Shown piece by piece: positions 1-6,917 of a stretch of 49,062 nucleotides of DNA. The position numbers and the translations under genes were made by a program. Numbering within the stretch: the first letter of the stretch is position 1; each line of letters starts with the position of its first letter. Where the stretch lies: positions 1 through 49,062 of the forward strand of contig NZ_JACARO010000044.1 in NCBI RefSeq assembly GCF_013386585.1. The letters are read 5' to 3'. A model generated the notes under the pieces. It saw only the letters and a list, made by a program, of their open reading frames with translations. It was not told where the DNA came from and ran no database searches. This DNA comes from Pseudomonas sp. P7548 (GTDB lineage: Bacteria; Pseudomonadota; Gammaproteobacteria; Pseudomonadales; Pseudomonadaceae).

Positions 1-67
1 ATAATTAGGTTAGAACCAATCGGCATTTTACAGGCCCTGCCGCTGCCCCTACTTTGAAGGCGAATAA

Positions 68-100
68 CCGACCCCTTGCCCGGTGGAGGTGACCACCACG
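68..100 (+). promoter_or_regulatory. Sulfur-gene leader motif, copy A
   Basis: The segment begins ACCGACCCCTTGCCCGG and continues TGGAGGTGACCACC just before the monooxygenase start at 120. Essentially the same motif occurs at 5864-5897 before the sulfonate-type binding protein gene. GGTGG (82-86) can pair with CCACC (93-97), leaving a Shine-Dalgarno-like AGGTGA in the loop. A cis-acting RNA or leader-peptide role is inferred only from recurrence in front of two sulfur genes. Confidence 0.45.
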
Positions 101-119
101 CACTGAACAAGGACAGACC

Positions 120-1202
120 ATGAGCATCGAATTCATCGGCTACATCGGCGGCCACCACGCTTCCGAAATCCACCCGCGCAGCGGCCCGACCCTGCAACCC
201 GACTACGTCCAAACCGTGGCCCGCGCCCACGAGGAAGCCGGCTTCGACCGCGCCCTGGTGGCGTTCCATTCCAACAGCCCGGACAGCACGCTGATCGCCT
301 CCCACGCGGCGAGCGTGACAAGCAAGCTCAAGTTCCTGATCGCCCACCGCCCGGGTTTTGCCCAGCCCACCCTCGCCGCCCGCCAGTTCAACACGCTGGA
401 TGTGTTCAACGGTGGGCGCACCGCCGTGCACATCATCACCGGCGGCGACGACCGTGAATTGCGTGCCGATGGCAGCCATATCGGCAAGGACGAACGCTAT
501 GCGCGCACCGACGAATACCTGAGCGTGGTGCGCCAGGAATGGACCAGCGAGCAACCGTTCGATTTCGACGGCACTTACTACCAGGTCGAAGGCGCGCACT
601 CCACGGTGAAGTCGCCGCAACAGCCGCATATCCCGCTGTACTTCGGTGGGTCTTCGGCGGCCGCGATTGCGGTGGCGGGCAAGCATGCTGACGTGTATGC
701 GCTGTGGGGTGAAACCTATGAGCAAGTGCGCGAAATCGTGACCCAGGTGCGCGCCGAGGCGGCCAAGCATGGGCGCACGATCCGCTTCAGTCTGTCACTG
801 CGACCGATCCTCGCCGAAACCGAAGAACTGGCGTGGGCGCGTGCCGACAGCATCCTGCAACAGGCCACTGCGCTGGCGGAAAAAAATGGCTTTGTGCGGC
901 GCGAACCGCCGAATGAAGGTTCACGCCGACTGCTCGCGGCAGCGGCGCAAGGCACCCGGTTGGACAAGCGCCTGTGGACCGGTATCGCCGGGCTGCTCGG
1001 GGCGCAGGGTAACTCCACCTCCCTGGTGGGCACCGCCGAACAGGTGGCTGAAGCGCTGGTGGATTACTACGACCTGGGGATCACCACGTTCCTGATCCGT
1101 GGCTTCGACCCGCTCAATGACGCGATCGACTACGGCAAGCGCCTGATCCCCCTCACCCGCCAGTTGATTGCTGAGCGCGAACAGGCCAAACAGGTCGCTT
1201 AA
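120..1202 (+). CDS. SsuD-like FMN-dependent alkanesulfonate monooxygenase
   Basis: A 360-residue protein of the LLM-class flavin-dependent oxidoreductases, closest in layout to SsuD/MsuD, which use reduced FMN and O2 to split the C-S bond of sulfonates and release sulfite. The N-terminal strand (MSIEFIGYIGG), the HRPG segment near residue 80 and the ITGGDD segment near 107 fit the family's TIM barrel. Length is normal. The ATG follows an AAGGACAG ribosome-binding site. A leader motif shared with the gene at 5928 lies just upstream. No flavin reductase gene (ssuE/msuE) is in the window, so reduced FMN must come from elsewhere. The substrate is unknown; a role in sulfur scavenging is inferred from family and neighbours. 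Confidence 0.85.
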   Translation: MSIEFIGYIGGHHASEIHPRSGPTLQPDYVQTVARAHEEAGFDRALVAFHSNSPDSTLIASHAASVTSKLKFLIAHRPGFAQPTLAARQFNTLDVFNGGRTAVHIITGGDDRELRADGSHIGKDERYARTDEYLSVVRQEWTSEQPFDFDGTYYQVEGAHSTVKSPQQPHIPLYFGGSSAAAIAVAGKHADVYALWGETYEQVREIVTQVRAEAAKHGRTIRFSLSLRPILAETEELAWARADSILQQATALAEKNGFVRREPPNEGSRRLLAAAAQGTRLDKRLWTGIAGLLGAQGNSTSLVGTAEQVAEALVDYYDLGITTFLIRGFDPLNDAIDYGKRLIPLTRQLIAEREQAKQVA

Positions 1203-1223
1203 TCAAGGTCACTACAAAACCAA

Positions 1224-1335
1224 ATGTGGGAGCTGGCTTGTGTGGGAATGGGCTTGCTCGCGAATGCAGTCGGTCAGTGGATAAAGATGTCGACTGATCT
1301 GCCGCTTTCGCGAGCAAGCCCGCTCCCACATTTTT
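1224..1335. repeat. REPIN: inverted pair of REP hairpins
   Basis: Starts TGTGGGAGCTGGCTTG, contains GGGCTTGCTCGCGAA and ends with the inverted TTCGCGAGCAAGCCCGC then TCCCACA. It lies between convergent genes and the flanking T-run could help termination. Confidence 0.75.
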
Positions 1336-1356
1336 AGGTCTTCATTGGGCTCAAGA

Positions 1357-2151
1357 TCAGTTTTTGTAGTCCGTATCAGTACGCTCCAACTGCCGGATCA
1401 GCGCATTCCAATGCCGCGCCACACCCGGCCCATCCCCTGCCTTGAACACTTCGGCCTGCTTCTCGACCTTGGCCACCACCTCGGCTGGCGGGAAGATCAA
1501 CTCCGCATTCCCCGCCGCCTGCGCCGCGATCTGGATGTTGCACGCGCGCTCCAGCCCCTGCAGCTGCTGGAAGGCATGCTCGACGCTGACACCCGCGGTC
1601 AACAGGCCGTGGTTGCGCAGGATCATCACGCTTTTGTCACCCAGGTCTGCGACCAGCCGCTCACGTTCGTCCAGGTCCAACGCTACGCCTTCGTATCCGT
1701 GGTAGGCCACGCGCCCGTAGAAGCCGATGGAATGCTGGGAGATCGGCAACAGACCGTCCTTCTGCGCCGACACCGCGATGCCGTCGCGGGTGTGGGTGTG
1801 CAGCACCGCTTGCAGGTCATGCCGCGCGCCGTGGATGGCGCTGTGGATCACGTAGCCGGCGTAGTTGATGCCAAGGCCAGTGGGGTCGTCGACGATAGTG
1901 CCGTCGAGATCGACCTTGACCAGGTTGGAGGCGCTGATTTCATCGAACAACAAGCCGAAGGCGTTGATCAGGAAATGCTCCTCCGGGCCCGGCACGCGGG
2001 CAGAGAAGTGGGTGTAGATGTGGTCGGTCCATTTGTACAAGGCCGCCAGGCGATAAGCGGCGGCCAGTTTGACACGCACTTCCCATTCTTCCGGGGTGAC
2101 GCGTTGGCGAACGTTGTTGGAAACGCTGGAAATCGAGGTGACGCTGCTCAT
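1357..2151 (-). CDS. Class II aldolase/adducin-family protein
   Basis: A 264-residue protein of the class II (zinc) aldolase/adducin family, which includes fuculose-1-phosphate aldolase, ribulose-5-phosphate 4-epimerase and MtnB of methionine salvage. The zinc-binding pattern is present: HTH at residues 118-120 and the distal His181 in RNHGL. Longer than the bacterial sugar-phosphate enzymes (about 215 residues), it resembles the decarboxylase/lyase-like members. It is transcribed away from the LysR gene that ends at 2325, and its upstream AT-rich region shares the 13-base motif TAAGCTAATTATT with the LysR/dioxygenase promoter. Family assignment is firm. The substrate is unknown; a link to carbon skeletons left after desulfonation is inference. 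Confidence 0.8.
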   Translation of the reverse strand: MSSVTSISSVSNNVRQRVTPEEWEVRVKLAAAYRLAALYKWTDHIYTHFSARVPGPEEHFLINAFGLLFDEISASNLVKVDLDGTIVDDPTGLGINYAGYVIHSAIHGARHDLQAVLHTHTRDGIAVSAQKDGLLPISQHSIGFYGRVAYHGYEGVALDLDERERLVADLGDKSVMILRNHGLLTAGVSVEHAFQQLQGLERACNIQIAAQAAGNAELIFPPAEVVAKVEKQAEVFKAGDGPGVARHWNALIRQLERTDTDYKN

Positions 2152-2232
2152 GGCAAAACTTCCTGGATGGCCTTAAGGACTTCCAGGCAAGCCTACGGGG
2201 TGCAAAAAAATAATAAAAAGCACATTTTAATC

Positions 2233-2245
2233 TAAGCTAATTATT
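2233..2245. promoter_or_regulatory. Candidate LysR-type operator (shared motif)
   Basis: TAAGCTAATTATT, 12 of 13 identical to TAAGCTAATCATT at 3362-3374. It lies 80-95 bases upstream of the aldolase gene start, in AT-rich promoter DNA. A common regulator, probably the LysR protein encoded at 2325-3230, is inferred. Confidence 0.35.
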
Positions 2246-2280
2246 ATTTTTTTTCATAACCATAACAGCGTCAAGCAGCC

Positions 2281-2309
2281 TGTAGGAGCCCGGCTTGCCG
2301 GCTCCTACA
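2281..2309. repeat. Single REP hairpin
   Basis: TGTAGGAGCC followed by CGGCTTGCCG and GGCTCCTACA, an imperfect palindrome just downstream of the LysR gene. It probably forms a hairpin at the transcript end. Confidence 0.7.
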
Positions 2310-2324
2310 AGGGATGGCGAGAGG

Positions 2325-3230
2325 TCAGGCGGCATTGCGGACCTTGTGCAGCGAATCCGCCACCAGCTTGCCGAAGGCGTCCACCGGCCCTTGCAGGTTG
2401 CCGAGGAAGTGCGGGTAGATCAGCCACAGGTCCATCACCGGTTTGAAGTCCTTGAGGGGCATCACCGCCAGTTGCTCGCGGTGGGCACTGCGTTCCAGCA
2501 GCGGGCGCGGTACCAGACCTAGGCCCAGGCCGTCGGCCACCAGTCCCAGTTGCAGTTCGGTGCCGAAGGTTTCCAGGTTGACCCGCAGCGCCAGGCCCTG
2601 GTCCGACAAGGTGCGCTGCAACCCGGCACGGAAACCACAGCCGTCGGGGTTGAGGATCCAGCCGTTCTGGTACACGTCCGCCAGCTTGCAGGGCTTTTTC
2701 GGCAGTTGGGATTTGGCGCAGACCACCACCAGTTCCATCTTGCCGATGGACTCGCCGACGATGTTGTCCGGGAAGATCTTGCCTGCCGGGAACAAGGCCG
2801 CCGCTGCGTCCAATTCGCCACGTTCAATCTTGCCCACCAACTGGCTGCCCCAGCCGGTGGCGACCTGGGCGCGCAGGTCGGGGTATTCGGTGCGCAGGTG
2901 CTTGAGCGCATCGAGCAGCACCACATCGCCGATGGTCTGCGGCACGCCCAAGCGCAGCAGGCCGGTGGGCGGCGCGTCGGTGGCGACCAACTCCCGCAGG
3001 GCATCCATTTCGCGCAGGATCAGCCGGCATTGTTCATACACCCGGGTGCCGATCAGCGTAGGCTTGAGGGGCTTGGTGTTGCGGTCGAACAGCTCCACCC
3101 CCAGCGCCTGCTCGAAGTTCTGCACGCGGCGGGTGATGGCCGGCTGGGTCAGTTGCAGCGACTCGGCGGCGTGGCTGATGGACTGGCAACGAATCACTTC
3201 GACAAAGGCATCGATATCGTCAATTTTCAT
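2325..3230 (-). CDS. LysR-family transcriptional regulator
   Basis: A 301-residue LysR-type regulator. The N-terminal winged helix-turn-helix (about residues 1-60) contains SISHAAESLQLTQPAITRRVQNFE, given here in part: QLTQPAITRRVQNFE. A periplasmic-binding-like effector domain follows. The start at 3230 (MKIDDIDAF) is chosen because family proteins begin there; an in-frame extension to 3329 is not LysR-like. It is divergent from the 3-mercaptopropionate dioxygenase gene (3448). The same order, a LysR gene (PA2601) beside PA2602, is known from P. aeruginosa. It probably controls the dioxygenase/rhodanese pair and itself, perhaps also the aldolase gene. The inducer is unknown. Confidence 0.88.
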   Translation of the reverse strand: MKIDDIDAFVEVIRCQSISHAAESLQLTQPAITRRVQNFEQALGVELFDRNTKPLKPTLIGTRVYEQCRLILREMDALRELVATDAPPTGLLRLGVPQTIGDVVLLDALKHLRTEYPDLRAQVATGWGSQLVGKIERGELDAAAALFPAGKIFPDNIVGESIGKMELVVVCAKSQLPKKPCKLADVYQNGWILNPDGCGFRAGLQRTLSDQGLALRVNLETFGTELQLGLVADGLGLGLVPRPLLERSAHREQLAVMPLKDFKPVMDLWLIYPHFLGNLQGPVDAFGKLVADSLHKVRNAA

Positions 3231-3361
3231 TTGGGCCGCACATAGAGAACAGTCATTAAGATGTGTGCGAAGCATAGTTGTCGGAACACGGTCTGGATAG
3301 CCCACCGACCTATCGATAACGTCTAACACTATTCAGACCGGTTCTAAATTACCTACAGCTA

Positions 3362-3374
3362 TAAGCTAATCATT
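3362..3374. promoter_or_regulatory. Candidate LysR-type operator in divergent promoter
   Basis: TAAGCTAATCATT lies in the 217-base AT-rich divergent region between the LysR gene and the dioxygenase gene. TAAGC at 3362-3366 is inverted as GCTTA near 3405, a spacing plausible for a LysR tetramer site. The near-identical motif occurs at 2233-2245. Confidence 0.35.
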
Positions 3375-3447
3375 AAAAAATAGCATATTAACTATAAACA
3401 TTATGCTTAGATAAACCCATCACCACCGACCACACGATGGAGTTGTC

Positions 3448-4059
3448 ATGACCCAGGCCAAGCACCCCGAGAGACTGAGAGCCTTCATAGGCGCCCTGGC
3501 TGAATTGATCGACGGCAACCCACGCGAAGGCGACCTGTTGCACCGTGGCGGCAAGCTCTTGGCGCAGCTGGTCAGCCATGACGATTGGCTCCCCGACGAA
3601 TTCGCGCAACCCGACCCCGAACGCTACCAGCAATTTCTGTTGCACGCCGATTCACGGCAGCGCTTCAGCATCGTCAGCTTTGTATGGGGGCCCGGGCAAA
3701 GCACACCGATTCATGATCACCGGGTGTGGGGGCTGATCGGAATGTTGCGCGGCGCTGAATTCTCCCAGGGTTTTGAACGCGCCCCCGACGGCAGCCTGGT
3801 TGCCGAAGGCAAGCCCATCCAGTTGGTGCCGGGCCAGGTGGAAGCGGTGTCGCCCAAGGTCGGCGACATTCACCAGGTGAGCAATGCCCACAGCGACCAG
3901 GTGTCCATCAGCATCCACGTCTACGGCGCCAATATCGGTGCCGTGCGCCGCGCGGTGTACCAGCCCGACGGCAGCGAGAAACTGTTTATCTCCGGTTATT
4001 CCAACGCCTTCCTCCCGAACATCTGGGATTTGTCCAAAGAAAAGAGCCCTGCCCTATGA
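3448..4059 (+). CDS. 3-mercaptopropionate dioxygenase (thiol dioxygenase)
   Basis: A 203-residue cupin of the cysteine dioxygenase family that oxidises a thiol to its sulfinate using ferrous iron and O2. Visible residues match the bacterial 3-mercaptopropionate dioxygenase subgroup (P. aeruginosa PA2602): iron ligands His89, His91 (PIHDHRVWG) and His142 (DIHQVSN), the Ser155-His157-Tyr159 triad (SISIHVYG) and Arg168 for the substrate carboxylate. The C-terminus SGYSN..LPNIWDLSKE is also characteristic. Its stop overlaps the rhodanese start (ATGA, 4056-4059), so the two are translationally coupled. The likely product is 3-sulfinopropionate, or cysteine sulfinate as a side activity. Databases often label it simply cysteine dioxygenase. 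Confidence 0.9.
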   Translation: MTQAKHPERLRAFIGALAELIDGNPREGDLLHRGGKLLAQLVSHDDWLPDEFAQPDPERYQQFLLHADSRQRFSIVSFVWGPGQSTPIHDHRVWGLIGMLRGAEFSQGFERAPDGSLVAEGKPIQLVPGQVEAVSPKVGDIHQVSNAHSDQVSISIHVYGANIGAVRRAVYQPDGSEKLFISGYSNAFLPNIWDLSKEKSPAL

Positions 4060-5639
4060 CCACCGTATCGACCCGCAGCTTCGCGCAGATTCGCCAGGCC
4101 CTGCTGGACCATGAAGAAGTCGCCCTGGTGGACGTGCGCGAAGAAGCGCCGTTTGCCGAAGCCCACCCGCTGTTTGCCGCGAACATCCCGCTGTCCAAGC
4201 TGGAGCTGGAGGTGTATTCACGTATTCCACGGCGTGATACCCAGGTCACCGTCTACGACAACGGCGAAGGCTTGGCCGCCCGCGCCGCCGAGCGTCTGGT
4301 TGCGCTGGGCTACACCCAGGTCAGCCTGCTGGAAGGTGGCCTGGAGGGTTGGCGCAACGCCGGTGGCGAACTGTTCATCGACGTGAACGTGCCGAGCAAA
4401 GCCTTCGGTGAATTGGTTGAGAGCGAACGCCACACGCCCTCCCTCGCCGCCGAAGAAGTCCAAGCCCTGCTCGACAGCCAGGCCGACGTGGTGGTGCTTG
4501 ATGCCCGCCGCTTCGACGAATACCAGACCATGAGCATTCCCACCGGCATCAGCGTGCCCGGTGCCGAACTGGTACTGCGCGCCCGTGAACTGGCGCCCGA
4601 CCCGGCCACCCGCATCATCGTCAACTGCGCCGGGCGCACCCGCAGCATCATCGGCGCACAATCGCTGATCAACGCCGGCGTGGCCAACCCGGTGTCGGCC
4701 CTGCGCAACGGCACCATCGGCTGGACCCTCGCCGGGCAGAAACTCGCCCATGGCCAGTCGCGCCGCTTTGCGCCGACCTCGGAAGAACACCGCCAGATCG
4801 CTGCCAAGGAGGCACGCCACGTGGCCGACAAGGCCCGGGTCGGCCGCACCACCCTGGCCGACCTGCAACGCTGGCAGCAGGAAGCGACCCGCACCACCTA
4901 CCTGTTCGATGTGCGCACCCCGGAAGAATTCGAAGCCGGCCACCTGCCGGGTTCACGCTCGACACCGGGCGGCCAATTGGTGCAGGAAACCGACCATGTG
5001 GCCAGCGTGCGCGGCGCACGCCTGGTACTGGCGGATGACGATGGCGTGCGCGCCAATATGTCGGCCTCGTGGCTCGCCCAACTGGGCTGGGAAGTGCATG
5101 TGCTGGATGACCTGCAGCCTGAGCATTTCAGCGAGACCGGTGCATGGGTCGCACCAGTGCCCGCGCCGGCCCAGGCTGAAGTGATCAGCCCCCACACCCT
5201 GGTGGACTGGCTGGCCCATGGCGACACCGCCGTGCTGGATTTCACCCCCAGCGTCAATTACGTCAAGCGCCATATCCCCGGGGCCTACTGGGCCTTGCGC
5301 GCGCAGTTGCCGCAAGCCTTGGCAAATGTTCCGGCCGCCGAGCGTTATGTGCTGACCTGCGGCAGCAGCCAACTGGCGCGCCTGGCCGTGGCAGACGTCG
5401 AAGCCCTCACCGGCAAGCCGGTGTTCCTGCTGCAAGGCGGCACCACCCAGTGGATCGCCGAAAAGCTGCCGCTGGAAGAAGGCGAGACCCGCCTGGCTTC
5501 ACCGCGCATCGACCGTTACCGCCGCCCATACGAAGGCACCGACAACCCCAAGGAAGCCATGCAGGCGTACCTGGATTGGGAGTTCGGCCTGGTCGCGCAA
5601 CTGGCCCGCGACGGCACCCACGGTTTCTACGTGATCTGA
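4056..5639 (+). CDS. Four-domain rhodanese (sulfurtransferase)
   Basis: A 527-residue protein with four tandem rhodanese domains (about residues 8-103, 125-230, 262-355, 375-480). The active-site loop has cysteine only in domains 2 (Cys191, NCAGRTRS) and 4 (Cys435, TCGSSQ). The equivalent loops of domains 1 (YDNGEG) and 3 (ADDDGV) lack it. So the sequence alternates inactive and active units. Rhodaneses move sulfane sulfur through a cysteine persulfide to acceptors such as sulfite, cyanide or protein thiols. It is fused into one operon with the thiol dioxygenase, which suggests handling of sulfur released from mercaptopropionate-type thiols. The P. aeruginosa neighbour PA2603 has the same size and place. 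The exact donor and acceptor are unknown. Confidence 0.88.
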   Translation: MTTVSTRSFAQIRQALLDHEEVALVDVREEAPFAEAHPLFAANIPLSKLELEVYSRIPRRDTQVTVYDNGEGLAARAAERLVALGYTQVSLLEGGLEGWRNAGGELFIDVNVPSKAFGELVESERHTPSLAAEEVQALLDSQADVVVLDARRFDEYQTMSIPTGISVPGAELVLRARELAPDPATRIIVNCAGRTRSIIGAQSLINAGVANPVSALRNGTIGWTLAGQKLAHGQSRRFAPTSEEHRQIAAKEARHVADKARVGRTTLADLQRWQQEATRTTYLFDVRTPEEFEAGHLPGSRSTPGGQLVQETDHVASVRGARLVLADDDGVRANMSASWLAQLGWEVHVLDDLQPEHFSETGAWVAPVPAPAQAEVISPHTLVDWLAHGDTAVLDFTPSVNYVKRHIPGAYWALRAQLPQALANVPAAERYVLTCGSSQLARLAVADVEALTGKPVFLLQGGTTQWIAEKLPLEEGETRLASPRIDRYRRPYEGTDNPKEAMQAYLDWEFGLVAQLARDGTHGFYVI

Positions 5640-5648
5640 CCGTCAACT

Positions 5649-5740
5649 TGTAGTGAGCGGGCTTGCCCCGCGCGGCGGTGTGTCAGGTGTGTATCAGGTG
5701 CCTGGGAGACCGCGGCGCGGGGCGAGCCCGCTCACTACAG
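5649..5740. repeat. REPIN (TGTAGTGAGCGGGCTTGCCCCGC type)
   Basis: Left arm TGTAGTGAGCGGGCTTGCC and right arm GGGCGAGCCCGCTCACTACA are inverted copies around about 50 bases. It is a different sequence subclass from the TGTGGGAGC elements elsewhere in the window. It lies just after the rhodanese gene. Confidence 0.72.
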
Positions 5741-5841
5741 GCCGCACTCAAAATCATGCAAAACAGGAATAATTAAATAAATCATAATCAGATATTTTAA
5801 TGATTAACTTATAACCAAAAAGAACTTCACAGGGAGTTTTT

Positions 5842-5988
5842 ATGGGCATAACGTTAAGTCCTCACCGACCCCTTCTCCAGGCGGAGGTAGCCAAACCCTT
5901 TTTCGAGCTACCTGGAGCCTGCATCCCATGGTCTTTACCACCCCCTTCAAACGCCTGCTCCTGGGCACCGCCCTGGCCCTCGGCCTGA
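5842..5988 (+). CDS. Possible 48-codon upstream leader ORF
   Basis: ATG at 5842 follows a good ribosome-binding site (CAGGGAGTTTTT). The frame begins MGITLSPHRPLLQAEV and ends at 5988, overlapping the start of the binding-protein gene (5928) in another frame by 61 bases. Its HRPL segment is encoded by the leader motif shared with the region at 68-100. If translated it would affect ribosome access to the downstream gene. Coding status is uncertain; the motif may act as RNA instead. Confidence 0.3.
   Translation: MGITLSPHRPLLQAEVAKPFFELPGACIPWSLPPPSNACSWAPPWPSA
5864..5916 (+). promoter_or_regulatory. Sulfur-gene leader motif, copy B, with hairpin
   Basis: ACCGACCCCTT is identical to copy A at 67-77 and is followed by CTCCAGGCGGAGGTAGCC. 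AGGTAGC (5885-5891) pairs with GCTACCT (5906-5912), and CTCC (5875-5878) with GGAG (5913-5916), giving an 11-pair stem with a 6-base bulge just before the start codon at 5928. The GGAG in the stem is the best ribosome-binding site for that gene, so the fold could hide it. Function is inferred. Confidence 0.45.
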
Positions 5989-6902
5989 TCAGCACCGCAC
6001 ACGCCGCCGACCTGCAACCGCTGCGGGTGGCCAATCAGAAATCCACCATCAAGGCACTGCTGGAAGTCTCCGGCGAGACGAAAAATGTGCCTTACGACAT
6101 CCAATGGTCGGAATTCCCTTCCGCCTCGCCCTTGGGTGAAGCCCTGAATGCCGGCGCCGTAGATGTCGGCGCCCTGGGCGACGCGCCTTATGTGTTCGCA
6201 CTCGGCGCGGGCGCCTCGCTCAAGGTGGTCAGCATCATCCACGCCGAAGGGCGCAACACCACTGCCCTGCTGGTGCCAGAAAACTCGCCGATCAAGACCG
6301 TGGCCGATCTCAAGGGCAAGAAGATCGTCACCGGGCGCGGTTCCATCGGCCATTATCTGGCGATCAAGGCCCTGGCCAGCGCCGGCCTGACCACCAAGGA
6401 CGTGCAATTCATCTTCCTGCTGCCCAGTGAGTCACGCCTGGTGCTGGACAACGGCACCGTTGACGCCTGGGCCACCTGGGACCCCTACACCACCGTCGTC
6501 ACCTCCCAAAGCCACGCCCGTGTACTGATCAGCGGCAACAAGCTGTTGAGCAACCACTTGTACTTCGCGGCCACCAGCCAGGCGATTGCCGACAAGCGCG
6601 TGCAACTGGATGACTTCGTGGCGCGGGTCGACCGGGCCTATGCCTGGGCCAACGTGCACCCCGACGAGTACGCCGCCGCCCAGGCCAAGATCACCGGCCT
6701 GCCCCTGGCCGTGCACCTGGAGGTGGCCAAGGACACTCACCTGAGCCCGGTGGCGATTGACGACAGCGTGATCAGCGGCCTGCAAGCCACGGCTGACACC
6801 TACCAACAGGAAGGCCTGCTGCCCAAGCGCATCGATGTGTCGCAGGGTTTCGACAAGAGCTTTAACGCCAAGCGTGTCCCACTTTCCCAAGCCTCGCGCT
6901 GA
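5928..6902 (+). CDS. Sulfonate-type ABC transporter binding protein (orphan)
   Basis: A 324-residue periplasmic binding protein of the SsuA/TauA/NMT1 family. The first 27 residues form a Sec signal peptide (KR then LLLGTALALGLISTAHA, cleaved before AD). Typical segments follow: EALNAGAVDVGALGDAPYVFA near residues 72-92 (shown in part: VGALGDAPY) and TGRGSIGHYLAIKAL. Such proteins deliver sulfonates, sulfate esters or related anions to an inner-membrane ABC permease. No permease or ATPase gene lies beside it, so it must use a complex encoded elsewhere. It is followed after 15 bases by the monooxygenase gene at 6918 and probably co-transcribed. The start has a GGAG site that lies in a predicted hairpin. 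Confidence 0.87.
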   Translation: MVFTTPFKRLLLGTALALGLISTAHAADLQPLRVANQKSTIKALLEVSGETKNVPYDIQWSEFPSASPLGEALNAGAVDVGALGDAPYVFALGAGASLKVVSIIHAEGRNTTALLVPENSPIKTVADLKGKKIVTGRGSIGHYLAIKALASAGLTTKDVQFIFLLPSESRLVLDNGTVDAWATWDPYTTVVTSQSHARVLISGNKLLSNHLYFAATSQAIADKRVQLDDFVARVDRAYAWANVHPDEYAAAQAKITGLPLAVHLEVAKDTHLSPVAIDDSVISGLQATADTYQQEGLLPKRIDVSQGFDKSFNAKRVPLSQASR

Positions 6903-6917
6903 AACAAGGAGCAGAAC

